33,850 nt of DNA. Source: Henriciella sp. (GTDB lineage: Bacteria; Pseudomonadota; Alphaproteobacteria; Caulobacterales; Hyphomonadaceae). Of this stretch, positions 1 to 6,962 are shown in pieces. Positions within the stretch are counted from its first letter, which is position 1. Every line of letters starts with the position of its first letter. The stretch lies in assembly GCA_027019605.1 (NCBI GenBank), contig JALUWJ010000257.1, forward strand, positions 1-33,850, written 5' to 3'. The notes beneath the pieces were generated by a model. That model was not told the origin of the DNA. It worked only from the letters and a program-made list of their open reading frames with translations, and did not search any database. Made by a program: the position numbers and the translations under genes.

Positions 1-207
1 GTCCTCTTCTCGCACGGTGTTCAAGATCCGCGGATCGACATTTATGAAACCGAAGTGATGGTGAAGACCTTGCGCGCAAATGGCATCGATGCGCCATACA
101 TCCGCATTGAGGATGAGGGACATGGGTGGCGGAAGCTTTCAAACCGTTTGTTCTACTATCGCGCGCAGGCTGAATTCCTCGAAGAGGTCTTCGAATCTGA
201 GGAATAG
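1..207 (+). CDS. S9 family peptidase (prolyl oligopeptidase type), C-terminal fragment
   Basis: Only the last 68 codons lie in the window; the gene enters from the left edge and ends in TAG. The fragment has the typical end of the prolyl oligopeptidase / dipeptidyl peptidase S9 catalytic domain: HGVQDPRI (probable catalytic Asp at fragment residue 9), a helix ending in a short Gly-Ile-Asp turn, then DEGHGW with the probable catalytic His at fragment residue 41, and a final amphipathic helix. The nucleophile Ser would lie outside the window. These enzymes cleave peptides, often after proline, and are commonly periplasmic in such bacteria; localisation cannot be judged here. The stop codon directly abuts the stop of the opposite-strand esterase at 208. 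Family assignment is good; substrate is unknown. Confidence 0.85.
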   Translation, partial: VLFSHGVQDPRIDIYETEVMVKTLRANGIDAPYIRIEDEGHGWRKLSNRLFYYRAQAEFLEEVFESEE

Positions 208-1149
208 CTACTCTTTGGCGGGAGGCGTGAGCAGATCTTGCGCCTCCATCCATCCGACAAATTGATCGAACCAGTCATCGGCTGGGACGCCGCGTTTGTA
301 GCTGCCAAAGCCATGTCCGCCGGACTGGTAATAATGAAGCTCAACCGGAACGCCGGCTGACTGCCAGGCTTCGACAATGCCAAAGCCTTGGCCTGCAAAG
401 AGGCCATCATCGGCTGCCAGTGCAGCAAACATAGGCGGGGCTTGCCCGGGCACCTCGACAGTGTTCATCGGGCCATAAATGTAACCGAGATAGTTCGGCT
501 TCGGCGCGCCGTCCTCGCCGGACATCGTGACGCCCAAGGCTGTGATCGCACCTGCAGAGAAACCGAGCATACCGATCTTGTCGGCATCATAGCCCCAGGT
601 GTCGGACTGGGTTCTTACTAGGCTTAGAGCTGTCTGCGCATCGGCGACAGCGAACGGAATGCCTTGCGTTACATCAACCTGCGGATCGCCTGGTTGCGGC
701 GCCCAAAGCGCACTCATAAAGGCACCGAAATCGCCCGCTTCGGTTGGGGTTTCCATCGTGCGATACTTCAAGACAAAGGCTGCGATACCGCGTTCGGCGA
801 GCCACTCGGCAATTGGGTAGCCTTCATTGTCCATAGAGACGAACTGAAACCCGCCGCCTGGAATAACGATCACCGCCGCGCGGGTCGCGTCAGGATCTTC
901 TGGCAAAACAGGCAGAAGCGTTGGCACAGAGACGTTCGTGGCCCAGCGTTCGGTGCCGGCATTGCGCCAGACTTCTTGGAGGGCTGAATCTTCAGAGCCA
1001 GGCGCAGCGCCGTCATATAACTGGATCGCCCCAGAATCTTCGGGCGCAGGAACCTCAGCAAACGGGACCGGATCGGGATTATCTTGCGCCATAACACCCG
1101 AGTACAGGAAACAAGCGGCGGCCCCTAAGGCAAAGATTTTGGTTCGCAT
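208..1149 (-). CDS. Secreted alpha/beta hydrolase (acetyl-esterase / BD-FAE-like)
   Basis: A 313-residue secreted carboxylesterase-type protein. An N-terminal signal peptide (about residues 1-22, MRTKIF... ending VMAQ) precedes an alpha/beta hydrolase fold. Visible motifs are the oxyanion-hole segment IPGGGF, the nucleophile elbow GFSAG (Ser198), AADDG (likely acid near residue 247) and GGHGFG (His279). This pattern is typical of periplasmic acetylxylan or carbohydrate esterases; the true ester substrate is unknown. An in-frame ATG exists 8 codons upstream at 1173, but AAAGGAG lies between the two and is well placed for the ATG at 1149, so I chose the shorter form. It follows the isochorismatase-like gene by 66 bases on the same strand and may be cotranscribed. 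It converges exactly on the preceding gene with no terminator visible. Confidence 0.88.
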   Translation of the reverse strand: MRTKIFALGAAACFLYSGVMAQDNPDPVPFAEVPAPEDSGAIQLYDGAAPGSEDSALQEVWRNAGTERWATNVSVPTLLPVLPEDPDATRAAVIVIPGGGFQFVSMDNEGYPIAEWLAERGIAAFVLKYRTMETPTEAGDFGAFMSALWAPQPGDPQVDVTQGIPFAVADAQTALSLVRTQSDTWGYDADKIGMLGFSAGAITALGVTMSGEDGAPKPNYLGYIYGPMNTVEVPGQAPPMFAALAADDGLFAGQGFGIVEAWQSAGVPVELHYYQSGGHGFGSYKRGVPADDWFDQFVGWMEAQDLLTPPAKE

Positions 1150-1215
1150 CGATCGGGAGCTCCTTTGCGTCATGAGAGGAGCCTACTGCAGTTATGCGCT
1201 GAGGAACAGCCGGGC

Positions 1216-1773
1216 TCAATCTCTGTCTGCGAAGGCTTTCAGAACCGCCTCCGTTGAGGTGACCTCTGCATACTCACCGCCCAGCAAAGCCAAAGACAAA
1301 TCGAAGACATCTTGGGCGGGCCAGGTTTTTCCCTTGTGATCGACCACTGGGACCGCGGTCGTTCCATCTTGAGGAAGAAGGATCTGGTATCCCAAGGCTT
1401 TCCCCGCGCGGATCGTAGCGTCCATACTATTATGGATTACCACGCCGGTGAGCACGAACTGATCCGCCCCCAATGTGCTAAGAACATCATGCAGATCTGT
1501 CCCGATAAAGGCGCAATTCTGGGTTTTGCTGACAACCGTCTCATGGTCACGGGGTGCCACTCGGTCTTGAATTCCGTTCCAAGGACCATGCGTGTGATAG
1601 CTCGAGTTTGGATTGGCCTCATCATGTTTGACGTGAACGACGTGTCCATCGCGATCGCGCCAAGCCATCAATAGACGTTCAATCGCATCGATGTAGCTGG
1701 GATTGTTCTTTCCATCCCAGACCGGCTGATTGATCGCGTCTTGGACATCTAAAATGATCAGGGGTGGCAGCAT
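1216..1773 (-). CDS. Isochorismatase-like cysteine hydrolase family protein with Ser at the Cys position
   Basis: A 185-residue cytoplasmic protein of the isochorismatase-like fold, which includes nicotinamidases, N-carbamoyl amidases and isochorismatases. The first strand gives LIILDVQDA (Asp9), and VVSKTQNCAF supplies the conserved Lys (Lys83). The third catalytic position normally reads C-V-x-x-T after a cis-peptide turn; here the segment is GVVIHNSMDAT, with Ser116 where the nucleophilic Cys is expected. Amidohydrolase chemistry through a thiol is therefore doubtful, although true isochorismatases also work without this Cys. A GTG at 1782 is in frame, but AGGTGAG sits just upstream of the ATG at 1773, which I prefer. 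Probably cotranscribed with the downstream esterase. Family is secure; substrate unknown. Confidence 0.85.
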   Translation of the reverse strand: MLPPLIILDVQDAINQPVWDGKNNPSYIDAIERLLMAWRDRDGHVVHVKHDEANPNSSYHTHGPWNGIQDRVAPRDHETVVSKTQNCAFIGTDLHDVLSTLGADQFVLTGVVIHNSMDATIRAGKALGYQILLPQDGTTAVPVVDHKGKTWPAQDVFDLSLALLGGEYAEVTSTEAVLKAFADRD

Positions 1774-1857
1774 AACGCTCACCTGTTTTGGTTCGACGAA
1801 GGGGCTTACTGTTTAAGGCGAACCTGGAGGTTTTTCAAAATCAAAGGCGAGCGAACC

Positions 1858-3213
1858 CTAAATCGCGTCGCCGTACAGATCGTAGGCATCCGCATCAATG
1901 ATCTTCGCGGGGACGATATCGCCTGGCTGGAGCGCGGTTTCGGACTTTAGATAGACTACACCATCAATCTCAGGCGCATCAGCTTTCGAGCGCGCCAGAA
2001 ATTCACCAGCTTCATCACTTGGTCCGTCGACAATGACATCTTGCGTGGTGCCGATCTGCGCGGCGGCGCGGGCGGCTGAGATTTCCGCCTGCGTTTCCAT
2101 GAAGCGATGCCAGCGCTCTTCTTTGATCTCTTCTGGAATGTGGCCCGGTAGGTCTCGGCTGTCGGCATGGGCAACGTTCTCATACTTGAAGCAGCCGGCG
2201 CGATCGATCTTTGCCTCGCGGATGAAGTCGAGCAGGATTTGAAAGTCTTCTTCGGTTTCGCCCGGGAAGCCGACAATGAAGGTTGAGCGAATGGCGAGAT
2301 CTGGCACGTCGCGGCGCCATTGCTGGATACGCTCCAATACGCGGTCCTGTTTTGCTGGGCGTTTCATCGCCTTTAGAACGTTCGCGCTCGCATGCTGGAA
2401 CGGAATGTCGAGATAAGGCGTAATCGCACCTTCCGCCATCAGCGGGATAAACTTGTCGACGTGCGGATAGGGATAAACATAGTGCATCCGCGTCCACACA
2501 CCGAGGGAGGAGAGGCCGCGGGCGAGGTCCAGAAAACGGGTCTCATACTCCTCACCCTGCCAGGTCTGCGGCGCATATTTAAGATCCAGGCCGTAGGCGC
2601 TGGTATCCTGGCTGATAACAAGAAGCTCTTTGACCCCAGCGCGAACCAATTGCTCCGCCTCAATCAAGACATGATGGATGGGGCGCGACGCGAGGTCCCC
2701 GCGCAATTTCGGGATGATGCAAAAGCTACAGCGATTGTTGCAGCCCTCAGAGATCTTCAAATAGGCATAGTGGCGCGGGGTTAGCCGCAAACCGCTTTCA
2801 GGGACAAGATCTGTGTGCGGATTGTGCGGCGGCGTCAGGTTTTCATGCACCGCATCCATGACCTGCTCATATTGATGCGGCCCGGTCACTGCGAGCACCT
2901 TGGGATGCGCTTTCTCGATCACTTCCGGTTCAGCGCCAAGGCAGCCCGTCACGATGACTTTGCCATTCGCCTCAATCGCCTCGCCAATCGCATCGAGGCT
3001 TTCCTCTCGGGCGCTGTCGAGAAAGCCGCACGTGTTGACCAGGACAAGGTCGGCGCCTGAATAATCCGGACTGATTTGGTAGCCTTCGGCGCGCAGACGG
3101 GTCACGATCCGCTCCGAATCGACGAGGGCTTTTGGGCAACCCAAAGAGACAATCCCAACTTTTGGGATGGCATTCGGTTTAATCGGTGCGGGGCGGTCGA
3201 GGGTGGTCGTCAT
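1858..3213 (-). CDS. rimO: Ribosomal protein S12 methylthiotransferase RimO
   Basis: A 451-residue radical-SAM enzyme that methylthiolates a conserved Asp of ribosomal protein uS12. Three parts are visible. The N-terminal methylthiotransferase domain has three cluster cysteines in [13 protein letters not shown] (Cys26), NTCGF (Cys62) and TGCLG (Cys91). The radical-SAM domain carries CNNRCSFC (Cys158, Cys162, Cys165) followed by IIPKLRG. A C-terminal TRAM-like segment (about residues 385-451) ends [20 protein letters not shown] and [11 protein letters not shown] are typical of RimO rather than MiaB. Length matches the family. No Shine-Dalgarno sequence precedes the ATG; a TATAAC element lies only 9 bases upstream, so the message may be almost leaderless. 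Confidence 0.96.
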   Translation of the reverse strand: MTTTLDRPAPIKPNAIPKVGIVSLGCPKALVDSERIVTRLRAEGYQISPDYSGADLVLVNTCGFLDSAREESLDAIGEAIEANGKVIVTGCLGAEPEVIEKAHPKVLAVTGPHQYEQVMDAVHENLTPPHNPHTDLVPESGLRLTPRHYAYLKISEGCNNRCSFCIIPKLRGDLASRPIHHVLIEAEQLVRAGVKELLVISQDTSAYGLDLKYAPQTWQGEEYETRFLDLARGLSSLGVWTRMHYVYPYPHVDKFIPLMAEGAITPYLDIPFQHASANVLKAMKRPAKQDRVLERIQQWRRDVPDLAIRSTFIVGFPGETEEDFQILLDFIREAKIDRAGCFKYENVAHADSRDLPGHIPEEIKEERWHRFMETQAEISAARAAAQIGTTQDVIVDGPSDEAGEFLARSKADAPEIDGVVYLKSETALQPGDIVPAKIIDADAYDLYGDAI

Positions 3214-3222
3214 GGCCGCGCT

Positions 3223-3228
3223 GTTATA
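3223..3228 (-). promoter_or_regulatory. Candidate -10 element for rimO
   Basis: On the minus strand TATAAC ends 9 bases before the rimO ATG. This would place the transcript start about 2-3 bases upstream of the start codon. The -35 region (CCTTTT at the best spacing) is poor, so this is a tentative call. Confidence 0.25.
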
Positions 3229-3261
3229 CGCTGCGAGCGCATTTGAAAAGGAGCGCGGTTC

Positions 3262-3666
3262 ATGGGTGAGGGTGCGCGAGATCCAAATACGGGACGGTTA
3301 TGGCTGATCGTCTTTGCCGCTGGGGTGATCGGCCTGGGCACCGGGTTCGCCTTTTGGGACGTGATCGAAGCGGACGGCGGCATGGGCTGGGTCGGTTGGT
3401 TGATCATCGTGATGCTTGGCATCATCGCTTACTCAATCAGCTTCTATTTCGGGCACCGGTTTTTTGAAGACTCGCTCGATCAGTACATTGTGTCCGACAC
3501 GTTCAGCAAAAAACATGACTGGATCGACCTGGAGACGGAAACGCGCGAGAGCGGGGACGCAAAGATCGATGCCTGGGTGGGGCATTACAAATTCATACGG
3601 ATCATGTTCGCGATGGGACTATTGCCCCTGATCGCTTGTATTTATTTGTTCTTCTTCGCGGTTTGA
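3262..3666 (+). CDS. Small integral membrane protein of unknown function
   Basis: A 134-residue protein I do not recognise. It has three likely membrane segments: about residues 13-33 ([20 protein letters not shown]), 42-63 ([22 protein letters not shown]) and 112-133. A charged, probably soluble stretch of roughly 45 residues ([10 protein letters not shown] to AWVGHYKF) lies between the second and third. Translation starts at an ATG after AAAAGGAGCG at good spacing. It stands divergent from rimO with only 48 bases between start codons, so the two genes share a very short promoter region. It is followed by a long inverted repeat that may end transcription. No catalytic motif is visible. Confidence 0.75.
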   Translation: MGEGARDPNTGRLWLIVFAAGVIGLGTGFAFWDVIEADGGMGWVGWLIIVMLGIIAYSISFYFGHRFFEDSLDQYIVSDTFSKKHDWIDLETETRESGDAKIDAWVGHYKFIRIMFAMGLLPLIACIYLFFFAV

Positions 3667-3693
3667 GCGGGCTGCAGAGCCGAGTGTTTGAGG

Positions 3694-3767
3694 CTCATCC
3701 TGAGCGAAGTCGAAGGATAGGCCTGTGATCGGTGCCACCCTTCTCCTTCGACTTCGCTCAGGATGAG
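3694..3767. repeat. Long inverted repeat (REP-like), possible bidirectional terminator
   Basis: Two perfectly complementary 24-base arms, 3694-3717 (starts CTCATCCTGAGCG) and 3744-3767 (ends GCTCAGGATGAG), are separated by 26 bases. This is much longer than a standard terminator stem and lacks a T-run. The arm sequence resembles a dispersed intergenic element common in many alphaproteobacterial genomes, as far as I recall. It lies between convergent genes and its right arm covers the stop codon and last codons of the DUF427 gene. I saw no second copy in this window. Confidence 0.8.
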
Positions 3768-4156
3768 GGCGGAGACTTGCCCCGACCGCCGATCTCTATC
3801 GCATCGACTTTGTTTGGATAGATTGCGAGGGCATCTTTGATGGCTGCGACAGCGGGAAATGGCGTCTCATAGGTCCAGATCGCATTTTCGATGATCTCGC
3901 CGCTGGCGGTCTGCAAATGGAAATAGGTCGCCTCACCCTTATAGGGGCACCAGCTTGTATGATCAGAGCGTATCAGACGCGACAGGTCGATATCCGTTCG
4001 CGGCAGATAGGCCACTGGGGGATAAGCGGCCTCGCGCAGCTCCAAATGCGTTTGAGACACCAAAACAATATCGCCCGCCAGCTTTACACTGACGGGCGTA
4101 TCTTTTGGTTCGATCGTGATCGGATGGTCCGGACCAGGTTCGAGATGTCGCCGCAT
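3758..4156 (-). CDS. DUF427 domain-containing protein
   Basis: A 132-residue protein of the DUF427 family, small beta-rich proteins of unknown biochemical role. Family hallmarks are the central TSWCPYKGEATYFHL (residues about 67-81) and the later AIWTYETPFPAVAAIKDALAIYPNKVD, ending a beta barrel-like fold. No signal peptide or membrane segment is visible, so it is probably cytosolic. Its ATG overlaps the grxD stop codon by one base (TGATG), which suggests translational coupling in an operon DUF1476 - grxD - DUF427. The final codons and the TGA stop lie inside the inverted repeat at 3744-3767, so the tail residues Pro-Pro-Ser-Ser are probably set by repeat insertion. Confidence 0.88.
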   Translation of the reverse strand: MRRHLEPGPDHPITIEPKDTPVSVKLAGDIVLVSQTHLELREAAYPPVAYLPRTDIDLSRLIRSDHTSWCPYKGEATYFHLQTASGEIIENAIWTYETPFPAVAAIKDALAIYPNKVDAIEIGGRGKSPPSS

Positions 4157-4491
4157 CAGGCCGCTTCCATCTCAATGCCTTTTTCGTCGAAATACTCTTT
4201 CAGCTCACCCGCCTCGAACATTTCTTTGACGATGTCGCAGCCGCCGACAAACTCACCCTTAACGTAGAGCTGAGGGATGGTTGGCCAATCGGAATAGGCC
4301 TTGACGCCTTCCCGAACATCTTGGTTCTCCAAGACATTTACGGCCTGGTACTCGACCCCGAGATAATCCAGCACTTGCACAACCACAGAGCTAAACCCGC
4401 ATTGCGGGAAGGTTGGGGTGCCTTTCATGAACAGCAATACGTCATTGCCCTTCACGGCATTGTCGATCGAGGTATGGACATCGTCTGACAT
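4156..4491 (-). CDS. grxD: Monothiol glutaredoxin, Grx4 family
   Basis: A 111-residue monothiol glutaredoxin that carries or transfers iron-sulfur clusters, usually with a BolA partner and glutathione. The active-site motif CGFS is at residues 31-34, preceded by LLFMKGTPTFPQ. The glutathione-binding parts DWPTIPQLYVKGEFVGG and CDIVKEMFEAGEL follow in the expected order. Length fits single-domain Grx4/Grx5 proteins. Its ribosome site GGAG overlaps the end of the DUF1476 gene, whose stop codon is 3 bases upstream of this ATG, and its stop overlaps the DUF427 start. In many alphaproteobacteria bolA is the immediate neighbour; none is found here. Confidence 0.95.
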   Translation of the reverse strand: MSDDVHTSIDNAVKGNDVLLFMKGTPTFPQCGFSSVVVQVLDYLGVEYQAVNVLENQDVREGVKAYSDWPTIPQLYVKGEFVGGCDIVKEMFEAGELKEYFDEKGIEMEAA

Positions 4492-4494
4492 GGA

Positions 4495-4821
4495 TTACTC
4501 CGCTTCTTTCATCACCTGTTCGCGCGCAACCGGCAGGAGCTCTGCCATATGGTCGCGAATACGCGTATCGGTGCGTTCAACACCTGCCTTATCTAGGTCG
4601 CCGCGGACTTTTCTGAAGACATCATCATCACCCGCCTCTTCGAGGTCAGAGAGGACGACAGTTTTGGCATAAGCTTCGGCATCTGCACCGTGTAGGTCCA
4701 TCAGCTCAGCTGCCCAAAGTCCGAGCAGTTTGTTGCGGCGCGCCATGACCTTAAATTCGGTCGCTTCGTCCATTGCGAATTTAGCTTCTTCGGCGCGTTC
4801 GCGATCGTCAAATGAAGACAT
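4495..4821 (-). CDS. DUF1476 / ATP synthase inhibitor zeta subunit
   Basis: A 108-residue, highly charged helical protein of the DUF1476 family, which in Paracoccus denitrificans is the zeta subunit that inhibits the F1-ATPase. The N-terminal stretch SSFDDRERAEEAKFAMDEA is the inhibitory region in the characterised member. The rest, with RNKLLGLWAAELMDLHG, GDDDVFRKVRGDL and a C-terminal REQVMKEAE helix, follows the family. It is therefore predicted to block ATP hydrolysis by the cytoplasmic F1 part. The family is essentially confined to alphaproteobacteria. It is first in a three-gene minus-strand operon with grxD and DUF427 and is divergent from purC, as in many relatives. AAGG lies about 10 bases before the ATG. 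Confidence 0.9.
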   Translation of the reverse strand: MSSFDDRERAEEAKFAMDEATEFKVMARRNKLLGLWAAELMDLHGADAEAYAKTVVLSDLEEAGDDDVFRKVRGDLDKAGVERTDTRIRDHMAELLPVAREQVMKEAE

Positions 4822-4861
4822 ATGTATTCAACCTTGTGCGAGATATTCTGTTTCCGTCGCT

Positions 4862-4891
4862 GATATAGGGATGATGGGGGCATTGGTGCAA
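4862..4891 (-). promoter_or_regulatory. Candidate sigma70-type promoter for the DUF1476-grxD operon
   Basis: On the minus strand TTGCAC (4891-4886) and TATATC (4867-4862) are separated by 18 bases. A start near 4855 would give a leader of about 34 bases. The match is by eye only. Confidence 0.45.
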
Positions 4892-4899
4892 GAAGCCTT

Positions 4900-4928
4900 T
4901 TGCCTAAACAGCGGGTTTCGCGTAAGGG
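4900..4928 (+). promoter_or_regulatory. Weak candidate promoter for purC
   Basis: TTGCCT at 4900-4905 and TAAGGG at 4923-4928 are separated by 17 bases, upstream of purC. The -10 match is poor. Confidence 0.25.
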
Positions 4929-4945
4929 AAGCGCCTGATGCTGCG

Positions 4946-4965
4946 GGTGGGTGAGTCGGCCCACC
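4946..4965 (+). other. Short leader hairpin upstream of purC
   Basis: GGTGGG and CCCACC pair around an 8-base loop, 24 bases before the purC ATG and just upstream of its ribosome site. It might influence translation. It does not resemble a purine riboswitch that I can recognise. Confidence 0.3.
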
Positions 4966-4989
4966 ATCACACGCTCGAGGGAAAGCGCG

Positions 4990-5760
4990 ATGTCACGCAA
5001 ACGAATGATCTATGAAGGCAAGGCCAAGATTCTGTATGAGGGGCCTGAGCCAAACACGCTGATCCAGTATTTCAAAGATGATGCGACCGCCTTCAACGCT
5101 GAAAAGAAAGCAGTTTTGGATGGCAAAGGCGTTCTGAACAACCGCATCTCAGAGTTCATGATGACCCGCCTTGGCGGTGTCGGAATTCCGAACCACTTCA
5201 TCAAACGCCTCAACATGCGTGAGCAATTGATCAAGAAGGTCGAGATCATCCCGCTGGAAGTGATCGTACGCAATGTCGCAGCTGGAACCATGTCAAAACG
5301 CCTCGGCATCGCGGAAGGCACACAATTGCCGCGCGCAATTGTCGAGTTTTGCTTGAAAGATGACGCTTTGGGCGATCCGCTTGTCTCAGAAGAGCATATC
5401 GCGGCCTTTAGCTGGGCGCAGCCGCATGAGATGGACGAACTGATCGCGCTCTCCTTGCGGGTGAATGATTTCATGTCCGGCCTGTTTGCTGGCGTCGGAA
5501 TCAAACTGGTCGATTTCAAACTCGAATTTGGCCGGTTTTTCGAGAATGATATGCAACGCGTGATCCTCGCCGATGAGATCAGTCCGGATAGCTGTCGTCT
5601 CTGGGACCTAGAGACCAATGAAAAGCTCGATAAGGACCGATTCCGCCGGGATCTTGGCGGCGTCACCGAAGCTTATTCAGAGGTGGCACGTCGCCTCGGC
5701 ATTATCAAAGAATCGCAGCAAGGCGCCAACGTCGTTGATATTTCAGGAGCGAGCAAATGA
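4990..5760 (+). CDS. purC: Phosphoribosylaminoimidazole-succinocarboxamide synthase (SAICAR synthase)
   Basis: A 256-residue enzyme that joins aspartate to CAIR using ATP in de novo purine synthesis. Recognisable parts are the N-terminal [13 protein letters not shown] nucleotide-binding loop, [22 protein letters not shown], and the core segment [17 protein letters not shown]. These are followed by [24 protein letters not shown] and [13 protein letters not shown]. Length equals that of bacterial PurC. A GTG at 4951 is also in frame, but the ATG at 4990 follows GAGGGAAAG and matches the family N terminus. The stop overlaps the purS start (ATGA), so the two are translationally coupled. The DUF1476-divergent-purC layout is common in alphaproteobacteria. 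Confidence 0.97.
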   Translation: MSRKRMIYEGKAKILYEGPEPNTLIQYFKDDATAFNAEKKAVLDGKGVLNNRISEFMMTRLGGVGIPNHFIKRLNMREQLIKKVEIIPLEVIVRNVAAGTMSKRLGIAEGTQLPRAIVEFCLKDDALGDPLVSEEHIAAFSWAQPHEMDELIALSLRVNDFMSGLFAGVGIKLVDFKLEFGRFFENDMQRVILADEISPDSCRLWDLETNEKLDKDRFRRDLGGVTEAYSEVARRLGIIKESQQGANVVDISGASK

Positions 5761-5999
5761 AAGCCATCGTCCATGTCGGTCTAAAACCAGGCGTTCTCGA
5801 CCCGCAGGGTAAAGCGGTTGTGGATTCTCTCGGGCGCATGGGATTCGGCGAAGTGGCCAATGCCCGGATCGGGAAAGTCATTGAGCTTGATCTTGAAGGC
5901 GTATCTGAAGCTGATGCCGAAGCGCGCGTGAAAGATATGTGCGAAAAGCTGCTCGCGAACACTGTGATCGAGAGCTACCGGATCGAGCTTTCCGCTTAA
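5757..5999 (+). CDS. purS: Phosphoribosylformylglycinamidine synthase subunit PurS
   Basis: An 80-residue subunit of the three-part FGAM synthase (PurS, PurQ, PurL), which bridges the glutaminase and synthase subunits and channels ammonia. The whole protein fits the family: [40 protein letters not shown], and a C-terminal helix plus strand ending SYRIELSA. It overlaps the end of purC by 4 bases. PurQ and PurL, which normally come directly after purS, are missing from this position; the next gene is on the opposite strand and its stop codon overlaps the purS stop. The two partner subunits must be elsewhere in the genome. Confidence 0.95.
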   Translation: MKAIVHVGLKPGVLDPQGKAVVDSLGRMGFGEVANARIGKVIELDLEGVSEADAEARVKDMCEKLLANTVIESYRIELSA

Positions 6000-6799
6000 T
6001 CCAGGCGCATCAGTTCGATGTTCCGAAATGCGACCGGGTGACTTTCCGCCTGAAGGGCTATGTAGCCTTGATTGACAGGGCCTTGCAGACCCAAGCGCAC
6101 AACATCTGGATCTGTTGTATCAAATTGTGGTTCAGTGAACACGAACGCTTCCGTGTCATCGATCATCAAGCGCGTTCGGGTTGAGCCTCGAACTTCGACC
6201 TCGAAGGAAACCCAGGTCCCCGCGGCTGCCGCTGGGGTTTGAGAGGTCACACAGTGCTGTTTGGTCAGGGTGCCATCCAACACAATGTGCGTTCCAGGCG
6301 TGCAAATATTCGCCGTCGTGCGGCCAGGGGTTTGCTCAGATGTGCCCAGCAGTTGGGCCTCGAGGGAGACCGGGAAAGCCTGATCCTGTCGCAGTGTTGT
6401 CGGCGCCTGTGCATGCACCATAACACCGCTATTCATATACGCCCAAGGTGGTCCGCCGGGTTTCTGGGCGTCTAAAAATCGATATTCAAATCGCAAACGA
6501 TAGTTCGCCAACTCCTCATCGAGGAAGAGGTGTCCGAACGCATTGTCGAATTCGGCCATATCCTCATACGTGACGTGGAGTTCGCCATTTTCGACCCTGA
6601 ATATTCGTGCGGGATCTTCGCCGAGCGCGTGTCCGTTGATTTTCGGGGTCCATCCAGACAGGCTTTCACCATCAAAGATGCTGATCCATTGCGTGGATGC
6701 GGCGTCGCTGGCTTTGTTTTGACTGGTGCACGCAACGAGCAGTCCAGCAGACAAAACAATCGAAATTGCTTTTTGAATCACAGCAAAGCTTCCTCTCAT
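5996..6799 (-). CDS. DUF1080 lipoprotein (3-keto-disaccharide hydrolase-like)
   Basis: A 267-residue predicted lipoprotein. The signal sequence ends in the lipobox LVAC with Cys24, so it is likely attached to the inner or outer membrane. The mature part is a DUF1080 concanavalin-like beta-sandwich domain, seen in ISIFDGESLSGWTPKINGHAL, YRLRFEYRF, PPWAYMNSGVMVHAQAP, VSLEAQLLG and the final GYIALQAESHPVAFRNIELMRL. Members of this family hydrolyse 3-keto-glycosides or bind carbohydrates; which applies here is unknown. Longer in-frame starts exist at 6832 and 6871, but only the ATG at 6799 gives a normal signal peptide. It converges on purS with a 4-base overlap of the stop codons. Confidence 0.85.
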   Translation of the reverse strand: MRGSFAVIQKAISIVLSAGLLVACTSQNKASDAASTQWISIFDGESLSGWTPKINGHALGEDPARIFRVENGELHVTYEDMAEFDNAFGHLFLDEELANYRLRFEYRFLDAQKPGGPPWAYMNSGVMVHAQAPTTLRQDQAFPVSLEAQLLGTSEQTPGRTTANICTPGTHIVLDGTLTKQHCVTSQTPAAAAGTWVSFEVEVRGSTRTRLMIDDTEAFVFTEPQFDTTDPDVVRLGLQGPVNQGYIALQAESHPVAFRNIELMRLD

Positions 6800-6864
6800 G
6801 GATCTTATCTCTGCTTTGTTATACCCGATCATCCTTGATGCGTCGGAGTTTTCTTTGTTGAAAC

Positions 6865-6878
6865 TGAACACCTGTTCA
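6865..6878. promoter_or_regulatory. 14-base palindrome TGAACA-CC-TGTTCA, possible operator
   Basis: Two perfect 6-base arms separated by 2 bases lie in the 163-base region between two divergent envelope-protein genes. The core reads GAAC-N4-GTTC. It is the sort of site a dimeric repressor could use; no cognate regulator is nearby. Confidence 0.35.
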
Positions 6879-6962
6879 TAGTTGATTTTATTGAATATTT
6901 TTCGACGGACCTTTGCGCGTCATTCGTTTGACCCTCCATGCGAACACAAAATGGAGGACCGC

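Noticed and set aside
1822-1836. Short palindrome AACCT-GG-AGGTT followed by T's between rimO and the hydrolase gene
   Set aside because: A 2-base loop with 5-base arms is too short for a terminator, and the T-run is on the strand opposite to the flanking genes.
4946-4965. Purine riboswitch in the purC leader
   Set aside because: Only one short hairpin is present; none of the conserved three-way junction or loop sequences of purine riboswitches can be seen.
5010-5666. A 218-codon open frame antisense to purC
   Set aside because: Fully inside purC, rich in Ser and Arg as expected from reverse reading of a GC-rich gene, with no family motif or ribosome site.
6865-6878. LexA (SOS) box
   Set aside because: Alphaproteobacterial LexA sites have a 7-base spacer between GAAC/GTTC halves; here it is 4, and the neighbouring genes are not DNA-repair genes.
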